Origin: Nonomuraea turcica
GTDB lineage: Bacteria > Actinomycetota > Actinomycetes > Streptosporangiales > Streptosporangiaceae
Direction of reading: 5' to 3'
Length of the DNA: 64,000 bases
Assembly: GCF_030718205.1 (NCBI RefSeq)
Contig: NZ_JAUZQF010000011.1
Coordinates: 124,001 to 188,000 of the forward strand
In this document: positions 1 through 8,488 of the stretch, one piece after another
Position numbering within the stretch: the first letter of the stretch is position 1
How the letters are laid out: each line of letters starts with the position of its first letter
Notes under the pieces: generated by a model
The model's input: only the letters and a program-made list of their open reading frames with translations
The model's database searches: none
Told to the model about the DNA's origin: nothing
Translations under genes and position numbers: made by a program

Positions 1-821
1 CACTGCCCGGTGGTGCGGGGGCTGACGCCGAGCAGCTTCTGGGCGGAGTTCTCGGGCGTGATCGAGCGGTCCGGGAGCGTGCTCATGGCCGCGTAAGCCC
101 CGGCCACGTCGGCGGCGGGGCCCTCGCCGATCAGGGGGGCGATGGAGGTGCGGAGCTGCTCGGGGGTGATCTGCTCGAAGAGCACGTTCTTGCCGAAGTG
201 GGTGCCGAACGCCTCGGCCAGGTCCGGTCCGGTGATCGCCGGGTCCTGGCCGACGGAGACCATGCCGGTGACGTCCGGGCGGTCGAACAGGGCGACCGCG
301 ACGTCGGCGATGTCCAGGTGCGACGCCCAGGAGACGGGGAAGTCGGGGCGGATCGGGTAGGGCAGCGCGCCCCGTTCGCGGACCGTGTCGATGACGTACG
401 GCATGAGCAGGTTCTCCAGGTACAGCTCGGGCGCGATCACCGCGTACGACACCTCGCTGTCGGCCAGGCCGCTGACCAGCGCCGAGACCGCGTCGTCGCC
501 GGTGGGGTCGATCGGGAAACCGCTGGTGGAGAACACCACGCGGGCCGGGCGGGCCTCGCGGACGGCGGCGACGATGTTGCGCGCGTAGGTCTGGCGGTCT
601 TCTTCGGAGACCACCGGCAGGTGGACGAACACCCCGTCGGTATTCCGGTACGCCTCGGTCAGTTCCTCCGTGGAGGAGTATCCGGCGGCCACGACGCGCG
701 CGCCGTCCACGACGGCGTCCGGGTTGCGGGTAAGAGCGGTCACGGACTTGCCCGCGGCGGCGAGAGCGGCGACGACGGGGGCACCCTGGGCGCCGGTGGC
801 GCCGTGAATCACGTAGGTCAT
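1..821 (-). CDS. NmrA-like NAD(P)-binding oxidoreductase (partial, runs off window start)
   Basis: The reverse strand opens with ATG at 821 and reads without a stop to base 1, so the C-terminus is missing. The N-terminus (MTYVIHGATGAQGAPVVAAL) is a Rossmann beta-alpha-beta with the glycine motif GATGAQG, followed by an atypical SDR body that calls a nucleotide sugar-epimerase/NmrA fold. Such proteins bind NAD(P)H and act as quinone or aldehyde reductases or as redox sensors in the cytosol; the substrate cannot be told. It is transcribed divergently from an HxlR regulator 64 bp away, the usual arrangement for NmrA/QOR2-type reductases under HxlR control. The visible 273 residues are near full length for the family. 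Confidence 0.85.
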   Translation of the reverse strand, partial: MTYVIHGATGAQGAPVVAALAAAGKSVTALTRNPDAVVDGARVVAAGYSSTEELTEAYRNTDGVFVHLPVVSEEDRQTYARNIVAAVREARPARVVFSTSGFPIDPTGDDAVSALVSGLADSEVSYAVIAPELYLENLLMPYVIDTVRERGALPYPIRPDFPVSWASHLDIADVAVALFDRPDVTGMVSVGQDPAITGPDLAEAFGTHFGKNVLFEQITPEQLRTSIAPLIGEGPAADVAGAYAAMSTLPDRSITPENSAQKLLGVSPRTTGQ

Positions 822-826
822 GACGT

Positions 827-869
827 CATTAGTGCATACAATGCATCAGTTACATCAACTGCACTAATG
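827..869. promoter_or_regulatory. Divergent operator between NmrA-like gene and HxlR regulator
   Basis: CATTAGTGCA (827-836) and TGCACTAATG (860-869) form a perfect 10-bp inverted repeat filling the 64-bp divergent gap. A second small dyad TGCAT/ATGCA lies inside at 833-845. The position over both promoters suggests binding of the HxlR protein encoded at 886. Confidence 0.6.
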
Positions 870-885
870 GGATACGGTCAGAAAT

Positions 886-1221
886 GTGACTGATCCCTGT
901 CTTCCCGAGTGCGGTGTCGCCCGATTCCTCACCCTGCTCAACGGCCCGTGGGCCACCTTGATCGTGCGCGAACTGCTGCATGGCCCCCACCGCTTCACCG
1001 AACTGCGCGACGCACTGCCCGGCATCAGCCCCCACACCCTGACCAGCAGGCTGCGCCAGTTCGAGCGGCACGGCATCGTGACGCGCACCACCTACGCGGA
1101 GATCCCGCCGCGCGTTGAGTACGAGCTCACCCCTCTCGGCGAGGGGCTGCGCGACGTCCTGGAGGCCATGGGGACCTGGGCCATGGCGGTGCCGGATCCC
1201 GGGACCGACGTCACCGTCTGA
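886..1221 (+). CDS. HxlR family winged-helix transcriptional regulator
   Basis: A 111-residue protein with the HxlR layout: an N-terminal Cys-containing segment (TDPCLPECGV), then a winged helix covering almost the whole chain (LNGPWATLIVRELLHGPHRF and the recognition helix around SPHTLTSRLRQFERHGIV, wing at TTYAEIPPRVEYELTPLG). HxlR proteins are dimeric repressors or activators, several of which sense electrophiles through an N-terminal cysteine; here two cysteines precede the helix. The start is GTG at 886, because the ATG two bases upstream is followed at once by a stop. It probably controls the divergent NmrA-like reductase through the dyad in between. Confidence 0.9.
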   Translation: MTDPCLPECGVARFLTLLNGPWATLIVRELLHGPHRFTELRDALPGISPHTLTSRLRQFERHGIVTRTTYAEIPPRVEYELTPLGEGLRDVLEAMGTWAMAVPDPGTDVTV

Positions 1222-1254
1222 CGTGCGCCCCCGCCCGGCGGTGCGGACGCGGTC

Positions 1255-1359
1255 ACGCCGAGGACACTAGCCTCTGCCGTCCGCGCCGACGGCAGCCCCC
1301 ACGTGACCCCGGTCTGGTTCCTCCTCGACTCGACCGCAGCCTGTCCTGAAACATCATGA
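1255..1359 (+). pseudogene. Remnant of PPOX-class F420/FMN-binding protein
   Basis: One frame of this intergenic stretch reads SAVRADGSPHVTPVWFLLD, a close match to the N-terminal strand pair of TIGR03618-type PPOX/F420-dependent proteins, then stops at 1357-1359. Nothing before or after continues the fold, so only about 30 codons remain. It is a deletion remnant lying between the HxlR and RidA genes. An intact PPOX relative sits at 51622-52104. Confidence 0.5.
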
Positions 1360-1406
1360 TTGAGCAGGGCTGGCCGGGCATGCATCCCATCAGTACGAGG
1401 AGTCAC

Positions 1407-1826
1407 ATGGCAGACGGCTTCAACCCTTCGGGAATCTGGGCGCCGAACGGACGGGCGTTCTCACAGGGCGTCATCCAGGGCGCGGGAGAGGTTGTCCACG
1501 TCACCGGACAGGTCGCCTGGGACGAACACGGCGAGGTGATCGGCGCGGGTGACATTGAGGCGCAGATGGAGAAGAGCATTGACAACATCCGCCGCATCCT
1601 CGCCGCCGTCGGCGGTCGGCTGGACGACATCGTCTCGATGACGATCTACTTTCTGCGCCGTGAGGATCTGTCGACGATCCAGCAAGTACGGTCCCGGCAT
1701 TTCTCACCTGGCTCCGCCCCCGCCAGCGTGTTGATCCAGGTTCCCGGACTGGTACTGCCGGAGTTCCTGGTGGAGCTCGTACCGATCGCCGTGATACCTC
1801 TGGAGCGGTTCGTTCGCCCAGCTTAG
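1407..1826 (+). CDS. RidA family (YjgF/UK114) protein
   Basis: 139 residues from the ATG at 1407, preceded by GAGGAG at 1397-1402; an upstream in-frame ATG at 1356 lacks a ribosome site. The chain has the RidA landmarks: the SQGV segment near the N-terminus, VHVTGQVAWD, the helix QMEKSIDNIRRILAAVGG, VSMTIYFLR, and the C-terminal strand PGLVLPEFLVELVPIAV. RidA proteins are trimeric deaminases of reactive enamine/imine intermediates from PLP enzymes. The Arg that binds the carboxylate in true RidA (in the R-A-P motif) is not obvious here: the corresponding segment reads SAPASVLIQVPGL, so this may be one of the non-archetypal Rid subgroups. Confidence 0.88.
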   Translation: MADGFNPSGIWAPNGRAFSQGVIQGAGEVVHVTGQVAWDEHGEVIGAGDIEAQMEKSIDNIRRILAAVGGRLDDIVSMTIYFLRREDLSTIQQVRSRHFSPGSAPASVLIQVPGLVLPEFLVELVPIAVIPLERFVRPA

Positions 1827-2534
1827 GACTGTGATCGGAGAAGATCCCTGATTGCTGGTCAGGCTGCTGCGGGGCAAGGCCCCCCGCAACGGGCACCCCC
1901 AGCGGCCGCCGGCCTGGTGGGAAGCCCAGCGCACACGAGCGCACCAGGCGCGGCGCGCCGGTCGTGGCGGCCGCCCCCGCACCCGCACACCGTCCGACAT
2001 TGACGGCCCGCCGCCCGGCCGCGCGGCCGGTGCGCAGCCACCCAGCCCGCCCCCGACCACATTCGCCGCCGCCCCGGGCATCGCCAGCCGAGCCACCTGG
2101 ACACGACCGTCACCCTAACTCCGTGCCGCGGTCGTGACGCTCGCTTCGCGTTTCGCTGCCGCCCTCACGGACCAACGCTGACAGCGATGTCTTCGGCATG
2201 CCACCCCGCAGGGGTGTCTCCGGCATACCGGCCTCAACACGAATGATCCACATTTTGTGCCATTCGCGTTGACAGCAGCCTTATTCCGATCGATGCTTTC
2301 TTCGCTGCGCGCCCATCTTTTGACCATCATGCCCAATATTTGGGCATCCCGGGGAGAAGTTCACGCCGTGTTCGCGATGCATTGCCTGAAACCCGAGGTC
2401 GGACCTGCCGCCGCCTTATCAAGGCGCCTCATGGAGAGTGGCGCGGGCCCGGGAGCCACCAAGGAGAGAGGCGTCGCGCGGTGCCGTAACGGCACGCCGC
2501 CCTGTCCTTCACCGCCAATCGGAGCGAACGCGCG
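1827..2534. other. Gene-free stretch
   Basis: About 700 bp without a convincing gene. The open frames here (for example 1852-2118 forward) are Arg/Pro-rich low-complexity translations of GC-rich DNA with no domain and no ribosome site. The last 300 bp are less GC-rich and may hold the promoter for the gene at 2535. Confidence 0.5.
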
Positions 2535-3011
2535 ATGACCGTCGTCACCGACCTCACGAGCAGGCGGCTTTCCGGCTGGTGCGATCTGCCCTGCTCCCCG
2601 ATCGCGTCATCAATCGCTCGCCGCTGGGTGTCGGCGATGCTCGCCTCCTGGGATCTGCCTCTCTGCGCCGCCGTTGAGGCGACGATCATGGAGCTGACCA
2701 GTGAGTTGGTCACCAACGCGGTCCAGCACGCGACCCCTCCCGCTCGGGGATCCTCCGACATAAGGATCAACGTGCGGGCGGGGAACACCACGGTCTGGCT
2801 GGCGGTCTGCGACTCCGATCCGACCCTCCCCACGCAGCGAGCCCCTGACTTCCTCGCCGAAAGCGGGCGTGGACTGTTCCTGGTGGAGGCGCAGGCCGAC
2901 CAGTGGGGCGCCGTCCCGCACGAAGCCGGCAAGTACGTCTGGTTCAGCCTGGAGTTGCCTCGGCGACGCCCGACGGTCGGGCGAGGTGCCGCATGGCAGG
3001 ACATTCGCTGA
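2535..3011 (+). CDS. HATPase_c_2 ATP-binding protein (anti-sigma/RsbW-like)
   Basis: 158 residues, a stand-alone GHKL ATPase of the kind abundant in actinomycetes. The N-box is visible as ELTSELVTNAVQHA (E, N and the following helix), the D-box as VCDSDPTL, and the G-box as ESGRGLFLVEAQADQWG. These proteins resemble SpoIIAB/RsbW serine kinases that hold sigma factors or anti-sigma antagonists, but most have no assigned partner. It lies 42 bp upstream of the hydrolase gene, so it could share its transcript. Confidence 0.85.
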   Translation: MTVVTDLTSRRLSGWCDLPCSPIASSIARRWVSAMLASWDLPLCAAVEATIMELTSELVTNAVQHATPPARGSSDIRINVRAGNTTVWLAVCDSDPTLPTQRAPDFLAESGRGLFLVEAQADQWGAVPHEAGKYVWFSLELPRRRPTVGRGAAWQDIR

Positions 3012-3053
3012 GCGTTCCCCATCCGGCGCCACGAACACGAAGGAGAATCCCTC

Positions 3054-3818
3054 ATGTCCCCCGTCGTTCTTCCCCACGACGTCCACGGCTCCGGGCCGCA
3101 CCGCGTAATTGCGTTGCACGGCTGGTTCGGAGACCGCGGCTCCTTCAGGAAGATCCAGCCCTACCTGGACGGCGACGCCTTCACCTACGCCTTCCCCGAC
3201 TACCGGGGGTACGGCGAGGCCCGCGACCTCACCGGCGAGTACACCCTCGCCGAGATCGCCGCCGACGTGACAGCACTCGCTGACAAGCTGGGCTGGGAGA
3301 CCTTCTCCCTGGTCGGTCACTCCATGGGCGGCACGGCGATGCAGCGGGTGATGCTGGACGCGCCCGGCCGGGTCCGCAAGCTCGTCGGCATCTCTCCGGT
3401 GCCGGCCTCCGGCGTGCCGTTCGACGACGACGGGTGGGCGCTGTTCTCCGGCTCCGCCGAAAAGCCCGCCAACCGTCGTGCGATCATCGATCTCACCACC
3501 GGCAACCGGCTTCCGGGCACATGGCTCGATGAGATGGTGGACAACTCGCAGCGAAACTCCACTGTGACCGCCTACCGGGCCTACCTGGACGCCTGGGCGC
3601 GCACCGACTTCCACACCGAGGTGGCCGGCGCCGCCACGCCTGTGCTCGTCATCGCCGGTGAGCGCGACCCCGCACTTTCCGCCGACGTCATGCGGGGTAC
3701 GTGGCTGCAGTGGTACCCGAACGCCGAGCTGCTGACATTCGCAGACGCCGGCCACTACGCGATGGATGAGACACCGTTGGCCCTGGTGTCCGCCATCGAA
3801 CGTTTCCTGTCCGCCTGA
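3054..3818 (+). CDS. Alpha/beta hydrolase
   Basis: 254 residues, with AAGGAG about 8 bp before the ATG. The alpha/beta hydrolase triad is complete: nucleophile Ser90 in GHSMGG, Asp205 in AGERDPAL and His234 in DAGHYAMDE; the oxyanion turn is LHGWFG near residue 22. No signal peptide, so cytosolic. The family hydrolyses esters, lactones or C-C bonds of small molecules. It is first in a likely three-gene unit with the P450 (15 bp downstream) and the IclR regulator, suggesting stepwise breakdown of a hydrophobic or terpenoid-like compound; this is inference. Confidence 0.9.
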   Translation: MSPVVLPHDVHGSGPHRVIALHGWFGDRGSFRKIQPYLDGDAFTYAFPDYRGYGEARDLTGEYTLAEIAADVTALADKLGWETFSLVGHSMGGTAMQRVMLDAPGRVRKLVGISPVPASGVPFDDDGWALFSGSAEKPANRRAIIDLTTGNRLPGTWLDEMVDNSQRNSTVTAYRAYLDAWARTDFHTEVAGAATPVLVIAGERDPALSADVMRGTWLQWYPNAELLTFADAGHYAMDETPLALVSAIERFLSA

Positions 3819-3833
3819 CGATCTCCAGATGGG

Positions 3834-5114
3834 ATGTCCATGACCGACACAAACACGACGGTCAACGTGTTCGACCCGCGCATCTACACACAAGGCATCC
3901 CGCATGAGACGTACCGCTGGCTGCGCGACCACGACCCCGTGCACTGGCAGGAGGAGCACGAAGTCGGTGACTGGCCGGCAGGGCCCGGATTCTGGGCGGT
4001 GACCCGCCATGCGGACGTCGTACGCGTGCTACGCACGCCGATCGAGTACAGCTCCTGGCTCGGCGCCACCCAGATCCGTGACCCGGACCCCGCCGACCTG
4101 TCGTTCATCCGGCGCACGATGCTCAACCTCGATCCGCCGGACCACGGCCGGCTCCGGCGGATCGTCTCCGGCGTGTTCACCGCCGGGCGCATCGAGCGCC
4201 TCACGACCGGCATCGCGGCACGGGCGCGTCTGCTCGTCGACGAGATCGCTGAGCGAGGCGAGTGCGAGCTGCCGGTGGACGTGACCGACGACTACCCGAT
4301 CCACAACCTCGCGGATCTCCTCGGCATCCCCTCCGCCGACCGCGGCCAGATCCTGGAGTGGACCAACCGCGTGATCGGCTACCAGGATCCTGAGCACGCG
4401 ACAGTCGTTCACGGCCCGGACGGCAAGCCGGCCAACCCGCGATCCCCGGCCATGCTCACCGACATGTTCGAGTACGCTCACTCCCTCGCCGCCTACAAGC
4501 GCCGGAATCCGGCAAGCGACGTCATGACCGCGCTCGCCACGGCGGAGGTGGACGGGCAGCGTCTCACCGATCCCGAACTGTCGATGTTCTTCTTTGTCCT
4601 GGTCATCGCGGGCAACGACACTGTGCGTTCGGCCCTGCCCGGCGGGATGCTCGCCTTGCTCGACCATCCCGACCAGCATCGTCGGCTGCTCGATCAGCCT
4701 GAGCTCCTCGACTCGGCCATCGAGGAGATGCTGCGCTGGCATCCCCCCGTCCTCAGCTTCCGGCGTACCGCTGTACGCGACACCGTCCTGGCCGGGCGGC
4801 GCATCGCCGCGGGCGACAAGGTCGTCGTCTTTCACGGTGCCGCCAACTTCGACGAGCGGCAGTTCCCTGACCCGATGCGTTTCGACATCGCACGCCGACC
4901 CAATGACCACATCTCGTTCGGGGACGGCCCGCACGTGTGCCTCGGCTCCCGTTTCGCCCGGCTGCAACTCCGCGTGTTCTACCGGGAACTGCTTTGGCGG
5001 CTGCCCGACGTCGAACTCGCCGGACCACCGGTCCGGCTGGTGTCGAACTTCATCGGCGGCATCAAGCACCTGCCCGTGCGCTACACCCCCGTACCTCGCC
5101 AAGGCGTCCAATGA
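3834..5114 (+). CDS. Cytochrome P450
   Basis: 426 residues, the usual length for a soluble bacterial P450. The I-helix oxygen-activation motif is AGNDT (259-263), the K-helix ExxR is E298-R301, and the haem loop is SFGDGPHVCLG with thiolate Cys369. The N-terminal third (WAVTRHADVV, then MLNLDPPDHGRLRRIVS) resembles the CYP124/125/142 group that hydroxylates branched lipids and sterol or terpene side chains; I would not assign a CYP number. A second in-frame ATG at 3840 is possible. A ferredoxin and reductase are not encoded nearby. Its stop overlaps the IclR start by four bases, so the two are translationally coupled. Confidence 0.93.
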   Translation: MSMTDTNTTVNVFDPRIYTQGIPHETYRWLRDHDPVHWQEEHEVGDWPAGPGFWAVTRHADVVRVLRTPIEYSSWLGATQIRDPDPADLSFIRRTMLNLDPPDHGRLRRIVSGVFTAGRIERLTTGIAARARLLVDEIAERGECELPVDVTDDYPIHNLADLLGIPSADRGQILEWTNRVIGYQDPEHATVVHGPDGKPANPRSPAMLTDMFEYAHSLAAYKRRNPASDVMTALATAEVDGQRLTDPELSMFFFVLVIAGNDTVRSALPGGMLALLDHPDQHRRLLDQPELLDSAIEEMLRWHPPVLSFRRTAVRDTVLAGRRIAAGDKVVVFHGAANFDERQFPDPMRFDIARRPNDHISFGDGPHVCLGSRFARLQLRVFYRELLWRLPDVELAGPPVRLVSNFIGGIKHLPVRYTPVPRQGVQ

Positions 5115-5809
5115 CCGCGGAACAACACAGCACGGCCGCCTTCATGGCGGGCTCGAAGACGATCGACACCGGACTGCGACTCCTGGAGATCCTCAGGGAC
5201 CATCCGGACGGTTTGACGATCACCGAACTCGCGCAGTTGGCAGGGATCCATCGCAACGCCGTCTCCCGCCATCTGACCGCCCTCGGCAACCACCGGCTGG
5301 TCGCACGGATCGGCACCCGCTACACCCTCGGCCTGGGCATCGTCGAGCTCAACGCCGCCGTGCAGCACAGGCTCCGCAGCGCGGCCGCCTCCGCGCTCCA
5401 GGTGCTGGCCGACACCTGCAACGCCACCGCTTTCATCACGGTGCTCGACATCGACGAGAGCCAGGCGGTCGTGCTCGCAGTGGCCGAGCCGCGCGCCTCA
5501 CAGATCCACGTCAGCTATCGCGCCGGCACCCGGCATCCCGCGAACCGCGGCGCCTCGGGGATCGCCATCCTGGCCGGCCGCCCGCCCTGCCCTGGCGAGC
5601 GCCCGGCGATAGCCGAGGCCCGCGTCACCGGTTACTCGGTCACCGCGGGTGAGCTACAGCCCGGGGCGTGGGGTGTCGCCGTCCCGATCACCATGCCCGG
5701 GCGACCGGCCGACGCGAGCGTGGGCGTGGTCACCATCGGTGTGCGGGATGAGAGCACGATCGTCCCACTGGTGCTCAGCGCCGCGACCGAGATATCGCGG
5801 CTCCTCTAG
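5111..5809 (+). CDS. IclR family transcriptional regulator
   Basis: 232 residues. An N-terminal winged helix (residues about 16-70: TGLRLLEILRDHPDGLTITE, then HRNAVSRHLTALGNHRLV) is followed by the IclR effector domain, which is somewhat short and ends at EISRLL. IclR proteins usually repress catabolic operons and are released by a pathway metabolite. ATG at 5111 overlaps the P450 stop (ATGA), so regulator, P450 and hydrolase are almost certainly one autoregulated unit. A far upstream in-frame ATG (4937) lies inside the P450 gene and is not used. Confidence 0.9.
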   Translation: MTAEQHSTAAFMAGSKTIDTGLRLLEILRDHPDGLTITELAQLAGIHRNAVSRHLTALGNHRLVARIGTRYTLGLGIVELNAAVQHRLRSAAASALQVLADTCNATAFITVLDIDESQAVVLAVAEPRASQIHVSYRAGTRHPANRGASGIAILAGRPPCPGERPAIAEARVTGYSVTAGELQPGAWGVAVPITMPGRPADASVGVVTIGVRDESTIVPLVLSAATEISRLL

Positions 5810-5887
5810 GGTGACAGGGCAGGCCGTCTCGCCCTGCACCCCATCGCAGCGGTTCGATGCGCGTCACAGTCCCGTGCCGGAACACGT

Positions 5888-6640
5888 TCAGCACGGCAGC
5901 TCCCAGCGTTCACCGGTCGGCAGGTCGGTCACGAGCAGGTCCGGGCCGGCCAGCCGCGCCGCGTCCGAGGCGGTGCCGTTGGTGCGGAACAGCCGCGAGA
6001 GCGGGTCATGCCCGTGGGCGTCGTGCACGGGGACCAGCACCCGCGCGCCGAGTATGGACGTCCCCGCAACCGCCTGCGCCGGACCCATCACCAGGCGCGG
6101 GCCGAACAGCGGGCGCAACCCGTTGACCGGCAGCAGAGCGAGGTCTACCGGTGGCTGCTCGGCTCGGTACGGCTCCAAGAGCGCGACGTCGGCGATCTCA
6201 CCGCCGAAGAACACCCGGCCACGTGCGGTGTCGAACGCATAGGCGTTGTTGGGCCACATCAGGGTCCGTCCCGCGGGCACCACCCGCATGGACACACTGG
6301 GGGCGATGTCACGGGTCTGTCCCCAACTCAGGCGCTCTGCCCGCAGGAAGCCGAGTGCCCGGGCGCGGCGCGCCATGCCGGCGGTTGGCACGTACAAGGG
6401 TGTGGTGTCCTTGGCGGGCAGGGCGCGCAACCCGCGTAGGTCCCAATGGTTGGTGGCCAGGTTGGTGACGACGATGGCGGCGAGCGGGGGCAGGTCGCAG
6501 GTCCCTAGGCCCAGTGGCTCTCCACGGCGCAGCCACCACCGTTCGGTGAACCACGGGTCGGTGAGTACGGGCTGACCGTCCAGCTCCAGCAGCACGCAGG
6601 AGTTGACTACGCGGGTGACCGCGATCGATGACTTGATCAT
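5888..6640 (-). CDS. MBL-fold protein with degenerate metal site (UlaG-like)
   Basis: 250 residues from ATG 6640; an ATG at 6667 would abut the divergent MerR gene. The strand order and segments NSCVLLELDGQPVLTDPWF, PLYVPTAGM, YAFDTARGRVFFGGE and LVPVHDAHGHD are those of UlaG-like MBL-fold hydrolases. The metal motif, normally T-H-x-H-x-D-H, reads VTNLATNHWD: the positions of two His and the Asp are now N60, A62 and N64 and only H65 is left. It is therefore likely not a normal di-metal hydrolase. It lies divergent to a MerR regulator that presumably controls it. Confidence 0.75.
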   Translation of the reverse strand: MIKSSIAVTRVVNSCVLLELDGQPVLTDPWFTERWWLRRGEPLGLGTCDLPPLAAIVVTNLATNHWDLRGLRALPAKDTTPLYVPTAGMARRARALGFLRAERLSWGQTRDIAPSVSMRVVPAGRTLMWPNNAYAFDTARGRVFFGGEIADVALLEPYRAEQPPVDLALLPVNGLRPLFGPRLVMGPAQAVAGTSILGARVLVPVHDAHGHDPLSRLFRTNGTASDAARLAGPDLLVTDLPTGERWELPC

Positions 6641-6667
6641 GCCGTCAGCGTGCCGGTTAATGTACAC

Positions 6668-7069
6668 ATGAAGTCAAGCGAGAGCCTGGCCATTGGCGAG
6701 CTGGCACAACGGTTCGGCTTGGCCACGCACGTGCTGCGGCACTGGGAGAGCATGGGTCTGCTGGAGCCCGCGCGGCGTGCGGATGGTCAGCGCTCATACG
6801 GGTCGGCGGATCTGGAGCGCGTGGCGTTGATCCTGATGGGCAAGGAAGCCGGTTTCACGCTCAGAGAGCTGCGTGCACTGCTGTCCACCCCCAGCCCGAT
6901 GGACCACCCGGACCTGCTGCGCGGCCACATCGAAGAGCTTGAGCAGCGCATCTCACAGGCACAGGCGGCCAAGGAGCTGATCGAGCATGCGCTTGCCTGC
7001 CCGCATAGCTTCGCCGAGTGCCGGCATGCTCGCGACCAGATCGCGTCACGGATTCCTCCTCCCTCCTGA
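6668..7069 (+). CDS. MerR family transcriptional regulator
   Basis: 133 residues starting at ATG 6668 (a GTG at 6650 is also in frame). The N-terminal MerR helix-turn-helix is clear: IGELAQRFGLATHVLRHWES, wing GLLEPARRADGQRSYG, and ALILMGKEAGFTLRELRALL. A dimerisation coiled coil (HIEELEQRISQAQAAKELIEHAL) follows, and the C-terminus has two cysteines (ACPHSFAECRHA), which could bind metal or a thiol-reactive ligand. It is divergent from the MBL-fold gene; MerR proteins typically activate the facing promoter by untwisting a long spacer. Confidence 0.92.
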   Translation: MKSSESLAIGELAQRFGLATHVLRHWESMGLLEPARRADGQRSYGSADLERVALILMGKEAGFTLRELRALLSTPSPMDHPDLLRGHIEELEQRISQAQAAKELIEHALACPHSFAECRHARDQIASRIPPPS

Positions 7070-7271
7070 GCCTGTCCAACCAGCATGACTTTGGCGACCG
7101 CGACCCTTTCGATGCCCCCAGGCCGTCAACGACGGAGCCGCGACCGCACGAAATTCCGGACGTTGACTTCCTCCCGCCGACAGGAAGACCTGAACAACTC
7201 CGCCCCAAACCGTCCGGACCAAGGTGTCGTGCCACAGGTCAGAACCTGTCCCAGCCAAGGTCGCCCCTCAT

Positions 7272-7919
7272 TCAGGTTGTGGCGGTCTCGTACTGTGGGC
7301 GACCGGTGGTGCGGTAGGTCTGGATCGTCAGCCCCTTCGGGGTGGACTGCAAGTCGACCAGCTCGAGTCCTATGTCCGGGCCGGTGGCGGGGAAGAGCCG
7401 CGTGCCCTGGCCGACGACCACGGGATAGGTAAGCAGTACGACCTGGTCGACCAGCCGGTGGTTGAGCAGCCAGCGGATCAGGGTGCCGCTGCCCCACACT
7501 TGCAGCTCACCGCCCGGCTTGATGGCTCTCAGCTCGCCGATGGCGCCCGCGATGTCACCGGACAGGACGGTCGTGTCCGGCCATTGCGGGTCGGTGAGCG
7601 TGGTCGAGGCGACGTACTTGGGCCGCGTGTTCAACGCCTCCCCGACGGGGTTTCCCGGATCCATGCCTGCTCCCCAAGAGCCGGCGAAGATCTCGTAGGT
7701 CCGCCGCCCGAACAGGAACGCGTCGGCTCGCTGGAAGGCCTGGCTGATGAACGTCGAGGCCTCATCGTCGAGCAGTGGCGGGGCCCATCCGAAGCGCTCG
7801 AATCCGCCGCTGCCATCCTCGTCCGGCGCCCCGGCTTCGCGCCCGGTCCCTGCATCAATCCGTCGATGCCCCTGCGTCACTCCGTCGACGGAGACGTTCG
7901 TGACGGTCGTCAGTTTCAT
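7272..7919 (-). CDS. Dihydrofolate reductase family protein (RibD C-terminal fold)
   Basis: 215 residues from ATG 7919, with GAAGGGA 8-10 bp upstream; an upstream in-frame start at 8033 has no support. It begins KLTTVTNVSVDGVTQG, and has FGRRTYEIFAGSW, NTRPKYVASTTL, the NADPH-binding GELQVWGSGTLIRWLL, and DQVVLLTYPVVVGQGTRLF, all hallmarks of YyaP/YwjB-type RibD_C proteins. These bind NADPH and reduce an unknown substrate; they are not true folate enzymes. It is a single gene with no partner in view. Confidence 0.9.
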   Translation of the reverse strand: MKLTTVTNVSVDGVTQGHRRIDAGTGREAGAPDEDGSGGFERFGWAPPLLDDEASTFISQAFQRADAFLFGRRTYEIFAGSWGAGMDPGNPVGEALNTRPKYVASTTLTDPQWPDTTVLSGDIAGAIGELRAIKPGGELQVWGSGTLIRWLLNHRLVDQVVLLTYPVVVGQGTRLFPATGPDIGLELVDLQSTPKGLTIQTYRTTGRPQYETATT

Positions 7920-8488
7920 GGTCGCAGGTCCCTTCGCGCTGGGTCGTCGTTGGGTACGACCGACCCGCGGCGCCGATCTCATCGGTCGTGCACGGATCTG
8001 CCGCGAGTCGATGGATACCCCCACTGGGCACAACCGTCCCCTAAATCACACACCGCGACGCGAGGGTCCGCACCTGCCAAAACCGGCGAGTCCCCCTTGC
8101 CAAATCTGGCGACTCCATATGAAGCACCTTCAGACCATTTACCTCCAGAAGGTTCACCCTCAGACGATCATTCTCCTCTTGCCGGATCTACAGCACCGTA
8201 AGCCTGCCGATCATGAAGCGCTGCGCGAGAGGGAAAAAACCAGGCAAGGACGACCACGACGCGGGCGCGGCCGATCAGTCCGACTCCTCGTCGCTGCGGG
8301 TTCGTGGGGCCCCGAGCGTGATGGCGGCGATCACTTCGTTGAACGGCAAGGACTCCCACAGTTGCAATTTCCGTGTCGCGTAGTTCCAGTACATGCGGGC
8401 GGTTGGATCGTAGAGGACTGCGTTGCTGCGGCCTCCCACGATCTCCGCGCCAGCAGCGCCGGTCCGCCTGCACGCCGACGGCTGACCA
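7920..8488. other. Gene-poor gap with a possible protein remnant
   Basis: About 570 bp. On the reverse strand at 8275-8440 one frame reads a non-repetitive, protein-like sequence (NAVLYDPTARMYWNYATRKL and LWESLPFNEVIAAITLG) that ends in a stop at 8275 but has no plausible start. It may be the tail of a decayed gene upstream of which the lipoprotein gene now lies. The rest shows nothing. Confidence 0.35.

Noticed and set aside
198..893. Long forward open frame at the window start
   Set aside because: It is the antisense shadow of the NmrA-like gene; its translation is rich in Gly, Arg, Asp and Val with no domain.
1852..2118. 88-codon forward open frame
   Set aside because: Arg/Pro low-complexity product, no ribosome site, no domain.
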